Positions 1 to 8,815 are shown, counted from the stretch's first letter. The stretch: DNA of 64,000 nucleotides from Sphingomonas aquatilis (GCF_014196115.1 NZ_JACIDB010000001.1:372001-436000), one strand, 5' to 3'. The notes: generated by a model from the letters alone, not told the origin. Program-made: numbers and translations.

Positions 1-762
1 GGCCTGCGCGTGCTGGATGCGGCGGCGCGGCACCTGAGCTTCACGCGCGCGGCGGACGAGCTGGCGGTGACGCCGGCCGCTGTCGGCCAGCAGATCCGCG
101 CGCTGGAGGATACGCTGGGCGTCGTGCTGTTCCGCCGCACGACGCGCGGACTGGAGCTGACGCCGGAGGCGGAGGCGGGGCTGCCGGCGCTGCGTGACGG
201 CTTCCTGCAATTCGAGGAAGCGGTGCGTGCGATGCAGGCGGGGCAATCGTCCAAGTCGCTGACCATCGCCGCGCCGCGCGACCTGACCGAGAAATGGCTG
301 ATGCCGCGCCTTGCCGAAGTGGCGCAGGCGGATACGGAGCTGCGCTTCGTGCTGCTCGCTGCCGATGACACCGGCGATTTCACCGAGGCGAACCTCGACC
401 TGGCGATCCGCTGGGGCGAAGGGCCGGGCGAGCATGAGGGCGAGGCACTCGAGTCGGAGGGTATGGTGACGGTGGCGGCGCCGGGCGGCGGGGACGCGGC
501 CATCGGCTGGCCGGGTGCGCCGGGTGGTGACGGTGCGGCATTGGTGAAGGTCGCCGATGCGGGGCTCGCGATCGATGCGGCGGTGGCGGGACTGGGGCGC
601 GCGACGGTGCCCGAACTGCTCGCGGCGCGGGCGATCGCGGCGGGGCAATTGGTGACGATCGGCGAGGCGCAACCGTCGCGTATGGGCTATTGGGTGGTCG
701 CACCGCTGCCGCAATGGCGGCAGGCGAAGGTGAAGGCGCTGGTCGACGCGCTGACCGCGTGA
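1..762 (+). CDS. LysR-family transcriptional regulator (5' partial, short effector domain)
   Basis: The reading frame is open from the first base, so the start lies outside the window. The N-terminal winged HTH is clear: the stretch around 'LSFTRAADEL' and 'TPAAVGQQIRALE' is typical of the GcvA-like branch of LysR regulators, followed by 'LFRRTTRGLELT'. About ten residues of the usual N-terminus are missing, so the whole protein would be roughly 265 aa, which is 30-40 aa shorter than most LysR proteins. The loss is in the effector-binding half, where a Gly/Pro-rich stretch (about residues 155-180) replaces part of the periplasmic-binding-like fold. The stop overlaps the start of the next gene, an acetyltransferase. 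Its target and ligand cannot be told from the sequence. Confidence 0.85.
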   Translation, partial: GLRVLDAAARHLSFTRAADELAVTPAAVGQQIRALEDTLGVVLFRRTTRGLELTPEAEAGLPALRDGFLQFEEAVRAMQAGQSSKSLTIAAPRDLTEKWLMPRLAEVAQADTELRFVLLAADDTGDFTEANLDLAIRWGEGPGEHEGEALESEGMVTVAAPGGGDAAIGWPGAPGGDGAALVKVADAGLAIDAAVAGLGRATVPELLAARAIAAGQLVTIGEAQPSRMGYWVVAPLPQWRQAKVKALVDALTA

Positions 763-1274
763 CGCCGACGCTGCATAGCGCGCGGCTGACGCTCAGTCCG
801 CGCGTGGCGAACGATGCCGAGGCGCTATTTCCGACCATGGCGGATGCCGAGGCGATGCGCTGGTGGTCCTATCCGCCATTCACGCAGGTCGAGGATTTGC
901 GCGCCCATTTCGCCGAGGCACATCCCGACTGGCGAGCCTGGGCGGTGACGTGGCGCGGCGAGGATCGGGCGATCGGCTTCGTCGCGGCAGGGCAGCGCCG
1001 GACTGGCGTGTCGGAGATCGGCTATCTGTTCGACCGCGCCACGTGGGGACAGGGTGTCGCGCGCGAGGCGTTGGGCGCGATGCTCGACCAGCTGTTCGCC
1101 GAGGGGCAGCGGCGGGTGTTTGCCGACATCGACCCCGACAATGCGCCGTCGATCGGGCTGGTCGAGCGGCTGGGCTTCGTGCTGGAGGGCCGCCTGCGCG
1201 CCGAGTGGGAGACTCACATCGGCGTGCGCGATACGCTGATCTACGGCCTGCTCAGGGACGAGTGGCGGGCGTAG
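759..1274 (+). CDS. GNAT-family N-acetyltransferase, RimJ/RimL type
   Basis: This 171-residue protein starts at a GTG that overlaps the upstream LysR stop in a GTGA arrangement, implying translational coupling. The N-terminus 'TLHSARLTL' is typical of RimJ/RimL-like acetyltransferases. The acetyl-CoA loop appears as 'RATWGQGVAREALGAML' and is followed by the conserved 'DNAPSIGLVERLGFVLEG' segment of GNAT motif B. Members transfer acetyl groups from acetyl-CoA to N-terminal or small-molecule amines; the substrate here is unknown. The gene overlaps the convergent serine hydrolase by 23 bp at their 3' ends. An in-frame GTG further upstream would place the start inside the LysR gene and is less likely. 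Confidence 0.87.
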   Translation: MTPTLHSARLTLSPRVANDAEALFPTMADAEAMRWWSYPPFTQVEDLRAHFAEAHPDWRAWAVTWRGEDRAIGFVAAGQRRTGVSEIGYLFDRATWGQGVAREALGAMLDQLFAEGQRRVFADIDPDNAPSIGLVERLGFVLEGRLRAEWETHIGVRDTLIYGLLRDEWRA

Positions 1275-2586
1275 CAACCAGCGCCAGCGCACGCGATACC
1301 AAGGCGACGAAGGCGGCATCGTCGACGCCTGCGTCCGGGCGGTGCCAGTCGCCGACCACTGCATACCAGCGTCCGTCCCGTGCCTGCGCCAGCAGGTTGA
1401 GCGTGATCACCCCCGGCTCCGACCCGCCCTTGAACCCGACATAGCGGAAGCGTGCCGCGGTGGCGGGGTCGATGCCCGGATTGATGCCCATGATGCCGCG
1501 CACCACCGGTCCCGCATCGCGCAGGTGGGCGAGCAGGCGCGCCATGTCGCGGGGCGATGCGAACCATTCGACGCTGGCGTTGGCGATCGGACCCGAAGAG
1601 AACATCAGCGGGTCGATGCGCTGGGTCGCGATTGCGGAGGCCTGCGCGGCGAGGAGGGTGCGGCGGCCGGCGGCGTCAGCGCCCTTCCATGCGGCGATCC
1701 GCGTAGGGTCAGCCTTGATCGCGAACGCCTCGCGCGTGGTCAGCACCGGCACGCTGCCGCCGAAACGCGCGGCCATGGCGTCGACCTCCTTGCGGCCCAG
1801 CACGCCGATCAACGTGTCGGCGGCGGTATTGTCGCTGATCGAGATCATCAGCGTCGCCAGCGTTTGGAGCGTCACCGGCGTCGCCGCGGGCCAGGCTTGC
1901 AGGATGCCGGAGGGGAGGGACGGTGCGGCAATTGGCACCACCTCGTCCCAGCGATGCTTGCCCGTGGCGACCTGCCGCGCGGTTTCGGCGAGCACCCACA
2001 ATTTGAACGCGGAGCCGAGCGGGGCGGGCTGGGTGTCGCGGACCGCCAGCACGGGCGTCGGCGTCGCGCCGTCCAGTGCGTAGATGCCGAGCCGTGTCGT
2101 GCCGGGCAGCGCCGACAGGTCCTTTTCGATCGTCGCCGTGCTGTCGTCGCTGCGGGTGGTGCCCGTAATGCGCAACCCGGTGATCGCATGGGGCGCGGCG
2201 GGATCGATCGCGATCAGCATCGTCGCGGTGCCGCGTTCGTAGCCGACCAGCATTTGCGCGGCGTAGCGGCCTTTCGGGGTCAGCGTCGCGATCCGCTGCG
2301 GAGCCCCCAGCGAGTCGCGCAACTGCGCGGTGAGCGCCTGCCACTGGCCCAGCGGCACGGCCTGACGAAAGGCGGGGGCGAACAGCGTGTCATATCCCGG
2401 ACCGCCGTTCAGCACGGGCAGCAGCGCCTCCGCCTGCGCGCGCACTGCCGGATCGGCATCAGCCGCGACGGGAGCCGCGGCGGGCGGCGGCGTCTGGGCG
2501 CTCGCCGCGACGGGCGCGAGGCAGCCCAGCGCCAGCGCGACGATCAGTTCTTGAGCTTCCAGCCTTTTCGCAAGAGCACGTAGCAT
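1252..2586 (-). CDS. Secreted class A beta-lactamase-like serine hydrolase
   Basis: The 444-residue protein carries all three signatures of the class A/PBP-like fold: S-x-x-K as 'SAFK' at about 192-195, 'SDN' at about 251-253, and a 'KGG' triad element in 'GFKGGSEPG' near the C-terminus. An N-terminal hydrophobic segment ending in 'APVAASA' (residue 30) is a probable signal peptide, so it should act in the periplasm. A pre-domain of about 130 residues precedes the catalytic part, making it longer than a classical class A enzyme (about 290 aa). It could be a peptidase or esterase rather than a true beta-lactamase. The chosen ATG has a 'GGGGGTG' sequence just upstream and overlaps the ABC permease end by 43 bp, so the two are probably co-transcribed. 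Confidence 0.85.
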   Translation of the reverse strand: MLRALAKRLEAQELIVALALGCLAPVAASAQTPPPAAAPVAADADPAVRAQAEALLPVLNGGPGYDTLFAPAFRQAVPLGQWQALTAQLRDSLGAPQRIATLTPKGRYAAQMLVGYERGTATMLIAIDPAAPHAITGLRITGTTRSDDSTATIEKDLSALPGTTRLGIYALDGATPTPVLAVRDTQPAPLGSAFKLWVLAETARQVATGKHRWDEVVPIAAPSLPSGILQAWPAATPVTLQTLATLMISISDNTAADTLIGVLGRKEVDAMAARFGGSVPVLTTREAFAIKADPTRIAAWKGADAAGRRTLLAAQASAIATQRIDPLMFSSGPIANASVEWFASPRDMARLLAHLRDAGPVVRGIMGINPGIDPATAARFRYVGFKGGSEPGVITLNLLAQARDGRWYAVVGDWHRPDAGVDDAAFVALVSRALALVATPATRP

Positions 2587-3398
2587 GTCACCCCCAGCAC
2601 GACGTCCACCGCCAATATCGCGATGCTGCCGACCATGATGGGCGAATCGGCGGTGCCAAGGAAGCCGTATCGGAAGCCCGAAATGATATAGAAGAAGGGG
2701 TTGGCGTGGCTGAACGCGCGGAACGCGGGGGCCAGGCGATCGACCGAGTAGAAGGTGCCCGACAGCAGCGACAGCGGCGCGATCACGAAATTGGTGACCG
2801 CGGCGGCATGGTCGAACTTCTCCGCCCAGATCGACGTCAGCACGCCGAGGAACGACAGGAAGGCCGCGCCGAGGAAGCCGAACCACAGGATCGCGAGCGG
2901 GTGCGCCGGCGTCACATGGACACCCGGATACAGCGCCATTGCGCACCAGCAGATGAAGCCGACGAGGAACGCGCGTGTCATCGCGCCGCCGACGAGCGCC
3001 GCGAGCAGCTCCGCGGTCGACAGCGGCGGTTGCAAATAATCGACGATCGTCCCCTGAATCTTGCCGACCAGCAGCGAAAAGCTGGCATTGGCGAAGGCGG
3101 GGCCCATCATCCCCTGGCTGATGATGAGGCCGGGCGCGATGAAATCGGCGAAGGGGACGATGGTGCCGCCGACCTGGACCGGGCTTTTCGCGCCGGTCGC
3201 GATGGTAAAGACGATCAGGAACAGCAGGGTCGTGATCGCTGGTGCCCATACCGTCTGGAGCTGCACCTTGAAGAACCGGCGCACCTCCTTCACATAGAGG
3301 GTCTTCAGGCCGCCCCAATTCACGTTCCGGATCACCGGCACACCGGGTGCGGACCGGATCGCCGATTGGATTTCGCCGATTGGGGGCTGGCTGCTCAT
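2544..3398 (-). CDS. ABC-2 type transporter permease
   Basis: The 284-residue protein belongs to the ABC-2 permease family (YadH-like), integral inner-membrane subunits that export lipids, polysaccharides or drugs. It has a cytoplasmic N-terminal segment containing 'LYVKEVRRFFKVQ' followed by about six hydrophobic helices. The family signature 'FADFIAPGLIISQGMM' and the C-terminal 'NPFFYIISGFRYGFLG' are present. No ATP-binding partner lies on either side: gcrA is upstream and divergent, and the serine hydrolase is downstream. The partner ATPase must therefore be encoded elsewhere. The start was taken at the methionine before 'SSQPPIGE'; no strong ribosome binding site is visible there. Confidence 0.9.
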   Translation of the reverse strand: MSSQPPIGEIQSAIRSAPGVPVIRNVNWGGLKTLYVKEVRRFFKVQLQTVWAPAITTLLFLIVFTIATGAKSPVQVGGTIVPFADFIAPGLIISQGMMGPAFANASFSLLVGKIQGTIVDYLQPPLSTAELLAALVGGAMTRAFLVGFICWCAMALYPGVHVTPAHPLAILWFGFLGAAFLSFLGVLTSIWAEKFDHAAAVTNFVIAPLSLLSGTFYSVDRLAPAFRAFSHANPFFYIISGFRYGFLGTADSPIMVGSIAILAVDVVLGVTCYVLLRKGWKLKN

Positions 3399-3464
3399 GA
3401 GCGAAGCGGGTAATCGCCTGCGCAGCCGCCCGCAACCCGGCTGTGAGAATATAGGGAAGTACGA

Positions 3465-4169
3465 ATGTCCTGGACCGACGAGCGGATCGACACGCTCAAG
3501 ACGATGTGGGAAGCGGGCCAGACCGCCAGCCAGATCGCCGAGGCGCTGGGTGGCGTCAGCCGCAACGCCGTGATCGGCAAGGCGCATCGCCTGGGGTTGC
3601 AGTCGCGCCCGTCGCCGGTGAAGCCGAACGAGCCCGCCGCGGCCCCCGCACCGGTGCCGGCCGCGCCCGAGCCCGAACCCGTCGTCGCGGCGCCGCCCGC
3701 TCCGCCGCCCCCCGCGCCGAAGCCGACGCCGGCGCCCGAGCCGGTGGTCGCCGCCGCGGATGTGCGCGACGACGAAGACGAGGATGACGACGATACGGAT
3801 GCGGTCGTCGCCGCGCCGCGTCGCGAGCCGCAGCCGATCCTGCGCTCGGTCGGCCCCGGTGGTTTCGTGCGCCAGTCGCCCGGCGAGCAGCAACCGCCCG
3901 CCACGCCCGCGCCGCCGCGCCGGCTGGTGCCGGCCAAGCCTTCGCCCGAGATCGCGGGCAAGACGACGCTGCTCGACCTCAACGACCGCATCTGCAAGTG
4001 GCCGCTGGGCCATCCGGGCGAACCGGATTTCCACTTCTGCGGCGAGAAGGTGAACCCGGGCTTCCCTTATTGCGTCGAACATTGCGGCCATGCCTATCAG
4101 GCGCAGCTGCCGCGCCGCGACCGCCGTCCGCCCCCGCCGATGCCGTTCGGCGGCCCGCGCGTCCGCTGA
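3465..4169 (+). CDS. gcrA: GcrA cell cycle regulator
   Basis: GcrA is an alphaproteobacterial transcription factor that binds the sigma-70 housekeeping holoenzyme and activates promoters at sites methylated by CcrM (GANTC). The N-terminal DNA-binding helix-turn-helix is diagnostic: 'WTDERIDTLKTMWEAG' and 'SRNAVIGKAHRLGL' within residues 3-45. A low-complexity Ala/Pro linker with an acidic 'DDEDEDDDD' patch spans about residues 50-140. The C-terminal sigma-binding part contains the Cys/His-containing 'CKWPLGHPGEPDFHFCG' and 'YCVEHC' segments (about 180-215). At 234 aa it is longer than the Caulobacter protein because of the linker. Its stop codon sits inside a perfect hairpin that begins a train of short hairpins. 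Confidence 0.97.
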   Translation: MSWTDERIDTLKTMWEAGQTASQIAEALGGVSRNAVIGKAHRLGLQSRPSPVKPNEPAAAPAPVPAAPEPEPVVAAPPAPPPPAPKPTPAPEPVVAAADVRDDEDEDDDDTDAVVAAPRREPQPILRSVGPGGFVRQSPGEQQPPATPAPPRRLVPAKPSPEIAGKTTLLDLNDRICKWPLGHPGEPDFHFCGEKVNPGFPYCVEHCGHAYQAQLPRRDRRPPPPMPFGGPRVR

Positions 4170-4255
4170 GGCCAAGCCTCAGCGACGCGGCCAAAAGGCC
4201 GCCCGGCCGGCGCGGCCAAAAGCCGCGTCCGACGTCATGGGCTTTGCCCATGACG
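4165..4255 (+). repeat. Train of four short perfect hairpins after gcrA
   Basis: Four tight stem-loops follow one another. GCTGAGGC-CAA-GCCTCAGC (4165-4183) contains the gcrA stop codon. GCGGCC-AAAA-GGCCGC lies at 4187-4202. CGCGGC-CAAAA-GCCGCG lies at 4211-4227. CGTCATGGGC-TTT-GCCCATGACG lies at 4233-4255. The sequences differ, but the design (6-10 bp perfect stem, 3-5 nt loop) is constant. They could form a compound 3' end or terminator in the gcrA mRNA. No T-tract follows. Confidence 0.75.
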
Positions 4256-4289
4256 GGCCTGGTTTAGTGCTCTTCCGTCTACTCCACGC

Positions 4290-4381
4290 CCGTTCGCCCT
4301 GAGCCTGTCGAAGGGCGGGGCGCCCCGAGTGATGGCCTCGCATCTGAAAGCTGTGCTTCGACAAGCTCAGCACGAACGGAG
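4290..4381. repeat. Dispersed palindromic element, family C (copy 1)
   Basis: The left arm reads GTTCGCCCTGAGCCTGTCG followed by AAGGGCGGG, and the right arm is its imperfect inverse, containing CTTCGACAAGCTCAGCACG. A second copy with perfect arms lies at 17141-17234. It occupies the gap between gcrA and the outer-membrane protein gene. Confidence 0.85.
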
Positions 4382-4395
4382 GTGGGTAGGTCCGC

Positions 4396-4485
4396 CGCGG
4401 CGAAGCCGCGTCGTCAGTCGTGTCCGCTGGTGCGGCACGCTGGCCGGGCTTGGGCGAGTCCTGAGCCATGCCGGGCATGGCTCAG
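4396..4485 (-). repeat. Train of short hairpins at the 3' end of the outer-membrane protein gene
   Basis: CGCGGC-GAA-GCCGCG lies at 4396-4410. A bulged GTGTCCGC/GCGGCAC stem follows, and a 12-bp CTGAGCCATGCC stem closes at 4461-4485. The first hairpin with its flank (GGCGAAGCC, then CGTCAGTC) recurs after glnA at 40980-41005. Placement just past the stop of the minus-strand gene at 4499 suggests a role in mRNA 3' ends. Confidence 0.7.
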
Positions 4486-4498
4486 GCCGCCCTGCGCC

Positions 4499-5332
4499 TT
4501 AGAAGCGGAACGCGGCTGTTGCGCGCAGCGAATGCCAGCGGAACTGCGTGTCCGAGCGGCGGAAGTCCGTGGTCGTTCCGCCCAGCACGAACGGATTCGT
4601 CGTCGGCGCGGCGCCCTGCGTCACCCGCACGCGCGCATCGTCGTCGCGATACTGGTGGTAGGTGTATTCCATGCCGATCGAGAAGTTCTTGCCGAGCTTC
4701 TGTTCGATACCGCCGCCGCCGACGATGCCCCACTGGTTGCGCTTGCCGAACTGGCTGAAGGCATTGGCGGTGTTGGTGGTCGTGAATTCGCGATCGATCC
4801 GCGCATAGCCCGGTCCGAACGTACCGTAGAACAGCGTTGTGCCCGGTGCGTAGCCGACGCGGCCGCGAATGCTCGCTTCCCAATCCAGCTTGCGGGTCAT
4901 GACGTAATTGGCGGGCGTCGTCGAAAAGGCGCTGACGCTGTCGGTGATCTCGCTCTTGCCGAATTCGCCGACCGCACCGATCACGATGTTGCCGCGCTGC
5001 GAGTCCATGCCGATCCGCCCATAGTACGACCAGCCGTCGCGATCGTTGGCGCAGCCGCCGGGCGTCGGCGTCGCGCCGCGCGCACGGCCGTTGCAGAAGC
5101 CGGGCGAGAAGGCGTTGGCGCCCGCCGCGGTCGACACCGTATCGCCGAAGCTGCCGTTCGACCCGCGATCGAACAGGATGCGCGAGCCGACGTCGTTCGG
5201 CTGGACGTCATAGCCGCCGGCAGCACCGATATAGATGCCGCTGAATGGCGTATCGTCGGTCATCTCCTGCGCCTGCGCGGCGGTGGTGAAGGATGCCGCG
5301 GCAAGCGCGCCGGCGACCAGAATAGAACGCAT
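4499..5332 (-). CDS. Outer-membrane beta-barrel protein (porin-like opacity family)
   Basis: The 277-residue protein has a clear signal peptide, 'MRSILVAGALAAASFTTAAQA', followed by mature sequence opening 'QEMTDDTPFSGIYIGAAGGYDV'. The remainder alternates hydrophobic and polar residues, as in a small 8-10 strand barrel, and it ends in phenylalanine ('ATAAFRF'), the usual BAM-recognition terminus. Internal strands such as 'SIRGRVGYAPGTTLFYGTFG' and 'NFSIGMEYTYHQY' are typical of the OmpA-like/Opa-type porin families. The start was chosen because GGGAGA lies at correct spacing before it; an upstream in-frame ATG would disrupt the signal peptide. It is divergent from parE. Ligand or pore role is not visible. 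Confidence 0.88.
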   Translation of the reverse strand: MRSILVAGALAAASFTTAAQAQEMTDDTPFSGIYIGAAGGYDVQPNDVGSRILFDRGSNGSFGDTVSTAAGANAFSPGFCNGRARGATPTPGGCANDRDGWSYYGRIGMDSQRGNIVIGAVGEFGKSEITDSVSAFSTTPANYVMTRKLDWEASIRGRVGYAPGTTLFYGTFGPGYARIDREFTTTNTANAFSQFGKRNQWGIVGGGGIEQKLGKNFSIGMEYTYHQYRDDDARVRVTQGAAPTTNPFVLGGTTTDFRRSDTQFRWHSLRATAAFRF

Positions 5333-5513
5333 ATGTTTCTCCCGACAGACGTGACAGTCGGGCAAGGAACGTCCGCTCCGACGGAAAATATGCGTCAGAT
5401 CAACCAAATCGCGGTAGTGTGGCTTTTGTGCATCAGCTTAGAAATATTCGAGCAACATGCGTCGCTCGCGCAATACTGGCATCGCCTGCGATGTTCCCTT
5501 ATGGTTCCGCCTG

Positions 5514-7496
5514 ATGGCCCAGGATTTGTTCGCTTCGTCCGCTACCCCCGCCAACAGCTATGACGCTTCGTCGATCGAGGTGCTCGAGGGGCTGGAGCCG
5601 GTTCGCCGCCGCCCCGGCATGTATGTCGGCGGTACGGACGAACGTGCGTTGCACCACCTCGCCGCCGAAGTGCTCGACAATGCGATGGACGAGGCGGTCG
5701 CGGGCCATGCGACGCGGATCGAGGTGACGCTGGAGCCCGGCAATCGGCTGACGATCGTCGACAATGGTCGCGGCATTCCCGTCGACCCGCATCCCAAGTT
5801 TCCCGACAAGAGCGCGCTGGAGGTGATCCTGTCGACGCTGCATTCGGGCGGCAAGTTCGCCGGCAAGGCCTATGCGACCAGCGGCGGCCTGCACGGTGTC
5901 GGCGTCTCGGTGGTCAACGCGCTGTCGAGCGACACGGTGGTCGAGGTGGCGCGTGACCGCCAGCTGTACCGCCAGCGCTTCAGCCGCGGGCAGACGCTGG
6001 GGCCGCTGGAACATGTCGGTGCAGCGCCCAATCGCCGCGGCACCTCGGTCGCGTTCACGCCGGATGTCGAGATTTTCGGGCCCGAGCTCGGCTTCAAGCC
6101 CAAGCGGCTGCACCAGCTCGTCCGCTCCAAGGCGTATCTGTTCGCGGGCGTCGAAATCCGCTGGCATTGCGCGCCCGAACTGGTCGAGGGCAGCGATACG
6201 CCGGCCGAGGCGGTGTTCCAATTCCCGGGCGGTCTCGCCGATCATCTGCGCGAACAGATCGGCGGTCGCGAATGCGCGACGGCCGATTTCTTTGCGGGGC
6301 GGCAGGATTTTCCGGGCGAAGCTGGGCGTGTCGAATGGGCGGTCGCCTGGCCGCTGTGGAGCGACGGCAGCTATAGCTGGTATTGCAACACGATCCCGAC
6401 GCCCGACGGCGGCACGCATGAACAGGGCCTGCGCCAGGCGCTGGTCCGGGGCTTGCGCGCGTTCGGCGAGCTGGTGAACCAGAAGAAGGCCAAGGACATC
6501 ACCGCCGACGACGTGATGGTCGGCAGCGAGCTGATGCTCAGCGTCTTCATCCGCGATCCGCAATTCCAGAGCCAGACCAAGGATCGCCTTACGTCGCCGG
6601 AGGCGGCCGGCCTCGTCGAAAAGGCGGTGCGCGATCATTTCGATCATTGGCTGGGCCACAATATGGAGCGGGGCAAGGCGCTGCTGGGCTATGTCCTGGA
6701 CCGGATGGACGAGCGCCTGCGCCGCAAGGCGGAGCGCGAGGTCAAGCGCAAGACCGCGACCAGCGCACGCAAATTGCGCCTGCCCGGCAAACTGACCGAC
6801 TGCGCCGCCGACTCGCCGGAAGGCACCGAGCTGTTCATCGTCGAAGGCGACTCGGCCGGCGGCTCGGCCAAGCAGGCGCGTGATCGCAAGACGCAGGCGA
6901 TCCTGCCGATCCGCGGCAAGATCCTGAACGTTGCCAGCGCGACGAGTGCGAAGATCGTCGCGAACCAGGAAATCGCCGATCTGATCCAGGCGCTTGGCTG
7001 CGGCACGCGCAAGGACTGCGACGCCAGCCAGCTGCGCTACGAACGCATCGTCATCATGACCGACGCGGACGTCGACGGCGCGCATATCGCGACGCTGCTG
7101 ATGACGTTCTTCTTCCAAGAAATGCCGGATCTTGTGCGACGTGGGCATTTGTATCTCGCGCAGCCGCCGCTCTATCGCCTGACCGTCGGCGCCAAGTCCC
7201 TGTACGCCCGTGACGACGCCCATCGCGCCGAGCTGGAACGCACCGCGTTCAAGGGCAAGAAGGTCGATGTCGCGCGCTTCAAGGGGCTTGGCGAAATGAA
7301 CCCCGGCCAGCTGCGCGAAACGACGATGGACCCCAACACGCGCAGCCTGATCCGCGTGACGCTGCCGCAGGAATATGAAGAACGCGCAGGGGTGAAGGAC
7401 TTGGTCGACCGGTTGATGGGCAACAATCCGGCGCACCGCTTTGCGTTCATTCAGGAAAACGCGGCGCGGATGGACGAAGAGGCGATCGACGCGTAA
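5514..7496 (+). CDS. parE: DNA topoisomerase IV subunit B (ParE)
   Basis: ParE is the ATPase subunit of topoisomerase IV, which decatenates daughter chromosomes in a ParC2ParE2 complex. The GHKL ATPase domain shows 'EVLDNAMDE' (Glu52 as likely general base, Asn56 for Mg), 'DNGRGIP' at 83-89 and the lid motif 'TSGGLHGVG' at 122-130. The transducer domain follows, then the TOPRIM domain with 'FIVEGDSAGGSA' (catalytic Glu444) and 'TDADVDGAH' (Asp517, 519 and 521). The C-terminal 'FKGLGEMNPGQL' is also conserved. At 660 aa it matches ParE and lacks the longer form seen in GyrB (about 800 aa). The start was placed at the ATG giving 'MAQDLF'; an in-frame ATG 19 codons upstream would lengthen a poorly conserved tail. 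Confidence 0.96.
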   Translation: MAQDLFASSATPANSYDASSIEVLEGLEPVRRRPGMYVGGTDERALHHLAAEVLDNAMDEAVAGHATRIEVTLEPGNRLTIVDNGRGIPVDPHPKFPDKSALEVILSTLHSGGKFAGKAYATSGGLHGVGVSVVNALSSDTVVEVARDRQLYRQRFSRGQTLGPLEHVGAAPNRRGTSVAFTPDVEIFGPELGFKPKRLHQLVRSKAYLFAGVEIRWHCAPELVEGSDTPAEAVFQFPGGLADHLREQIGGRECATADFFAGRQDFPGEAGRVEWAVAWPLWSDGSYSWYCNTIPTPDGGTHEQGLRQALVRGLRAFGELVNQKKAKDITADDVMVGSELMLSVFIRDPQFQSQTKDRLTSPEAAGLVEKAVRDHFDHWLGHNMERGKALLGYVLDRMDERLRRKAEREVKRKTATSARKLRLPGKLTDCAADSPEGTELFIVEGDSAGGSAKQARDRKTQAILPIRGKILNVASATSAKIVANQEIADLIQALGCGTRKDCDASQLRYERIVIMTDADVDGAHIATLLMTFFFQEMPDLVRRGHLYLAQPPLYRLTVGAKSLYARDDAHRAELERTAFKGKKVDVARFKGLGEMNPGQLRETTMDPNTRSLIRVTLPQEYEERAGVKDLVDRLMGNNPAHRFAFIQENAARMDEEAIDA

Positions 7497-7559
7497 GCGC
7501 TGGACGAGCGCCTAATCCTCGCTCATGTTACGGGGGGTGCGGCGTTCGGAGTTGAAATC

Positions 7560-8705
7560 ATGATCGGATGGGCGTTTCTATTACAGGCGGCGGCTGCCAC
7601 GGCGCCCGCTCCACCGCCCGAAAGTGACATTATCGTCGTGGCGCGTAACGTTGCGGGGGCGAAGCGAGCACTGGACGCCTGCATCGCGCGGCAATGTCCT
7701 CCCAATGAAGAGATTAAGGCCGCGCTGGTCTATGCGACACGGCAGTTCTTGGCGGGGGACTATGCTTCATCCCGGCAGACATTACTAGAGACCCGTCATC
7801 GTACGGCGAAATTCGACGCGAAATATCCGATGGAGGTCTCCGACCTGCATCGAGCGCTGAACAGCCTCGCTAATCTGGGTGGTCGACCTGATTCGGCTAG
7901 GCTTTCAGCATTGGATGCGACAGATGCGCTGAAGGCGGGATTGTCGCCGGACGATCCCCTAATTTTGCTTCAGCGTCTCGATACTGCCGGGCAGTTTGCG
8001 AAGGAGGGGCGGATTATCGCGGCCCGCCAGATCCTCGATGATGTCGCATCGAAGGCACATAAGAAGGGCTATTACGGTGTCGAGGCACAGGCGCTGTTCC
8101 GCGGCGCGGCGCTGTACGCCGCCTTGGCCAACGCCAACCCGGATTATCAGGGTACGGCTAAGCTATGGCGCAATCGGATTGCCAAGCGGACCGAGTCCGA
8201 GTTTGCAGAGTATCGCGAAGCCCTAGGATTATTAGATACGCAGATCGCGGCATTGAACGCCAAGCCTCGTGATCGGGAACGCATAGTCGCCAACGCCAAG
8301 CCCGTCACCGGGGACGAAGTAGTGTTGCTCAGTGAACCCGAAGCACGGTTTACGGCATCCGAGAACGGATTGAATGGCAAGGATGGCGGCAATACCGATC
8401 CCGAATGGGCGGATGTCGCATTCTGGGTGCGGGCAGATGGGTCCGTCGCGGACGTCGATGTCGTGGGGCGGTCGAAGAGCCCGCCGGGGTCCTGGCTTGC
8501 GCGGAAGTTGAAAGCGGTGGCCGGCCGGCGATATGCACCGCTCAAGGGCACGACGGACAGTCGGGGTGTGTACAAAGTTGAGCGTTATTCGATGGTGTAT
8601 CCGCTCGGCACAGCGACAGGTGCTCGCATACCGATCCGATCCGGCAGGGGGCAGTTGGAGACAACGGATATCACCGCAGCGTATCGTCACCCGCCTGCGA
8701 GTTAG
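7560..8705 (+). CDS. Secreted protein with helical repeats and a TonB-C-like C-terminus
   Basis: The 381-residue protein begins with a short hydrophobic segment, 'MIGWAFLLQAAAATA', likely a signal sequence. Residues 30-240 are helical and may form TPR-like repeats ('ALVYATRQFLAGDYASSRQTLLE'). The C-terminal part 'DPEWADVAFWVRADGSVADVDVV' followed by 'RYAPLKG' resembles the TonB C-terminal fold used in several secreted Sphingomonas proteins without acting in TonB energy transduction. There is no TonB N-terminal anchor or proline-rich linker. Base composition is somewhat lower in GC than the neighbours. A clean terminator hairpin follows. The function is unknown. Confidence 0.75.
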   Translation: MIGWAFLLQAAAATAPAPPPESDIIVVARNVAGAKRALDACIARQCPPNEEIKAALVYATRQFLAGDYASSRQTLLETRHRTAKFDAKYPMEVSDLHRALNSLANLGGRPDSARLSALDATDALKAGLSPDDPLILLQRLDTAGQFAKEGRIIAARQILDDVASKAHKKGYYGVEAQALFRGAALYAALANANPDYQGTAKLWRNRIAKRTESEFAEYREALGLLDTQIAALNAKPRDRERIVANAKPVTGDEVVLLSEPEARFTASENGLNGKDGGNTDPEWADVAFWVRADGSVADVDVVGRSKSPPGSWLARKLKAVAGRRYAPLKGTTDSRGVYKVERYSMVYPLGTATGARIPIRSGRGQLETTDITAAYRHPPAS

Positions 8706-8761
8706 CCAAACGACCCGTTGCGGCGAGTTGACCCCGCCCTCCCCCGTCCGGTAGTAGGGCT

Positions 8762-8788
8762 AAGGGCGGCCAGCACAGGCCGCCCTTT
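8762..8788 (+). terminator. Rho-independent terminator
   Basis: A 10-bp stem AAGGGCGGCC/GGCCGCCCTT with a 6-nt loop is followed by a short T-rich run (TTTCT). It ends the preceding TonB-C-like gene and separates it from argD. Confidence 0.85.
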
Positions 8789-8815
8789 CTCGTTGAAGAG
8801 AAGAGGAGACCTTCC

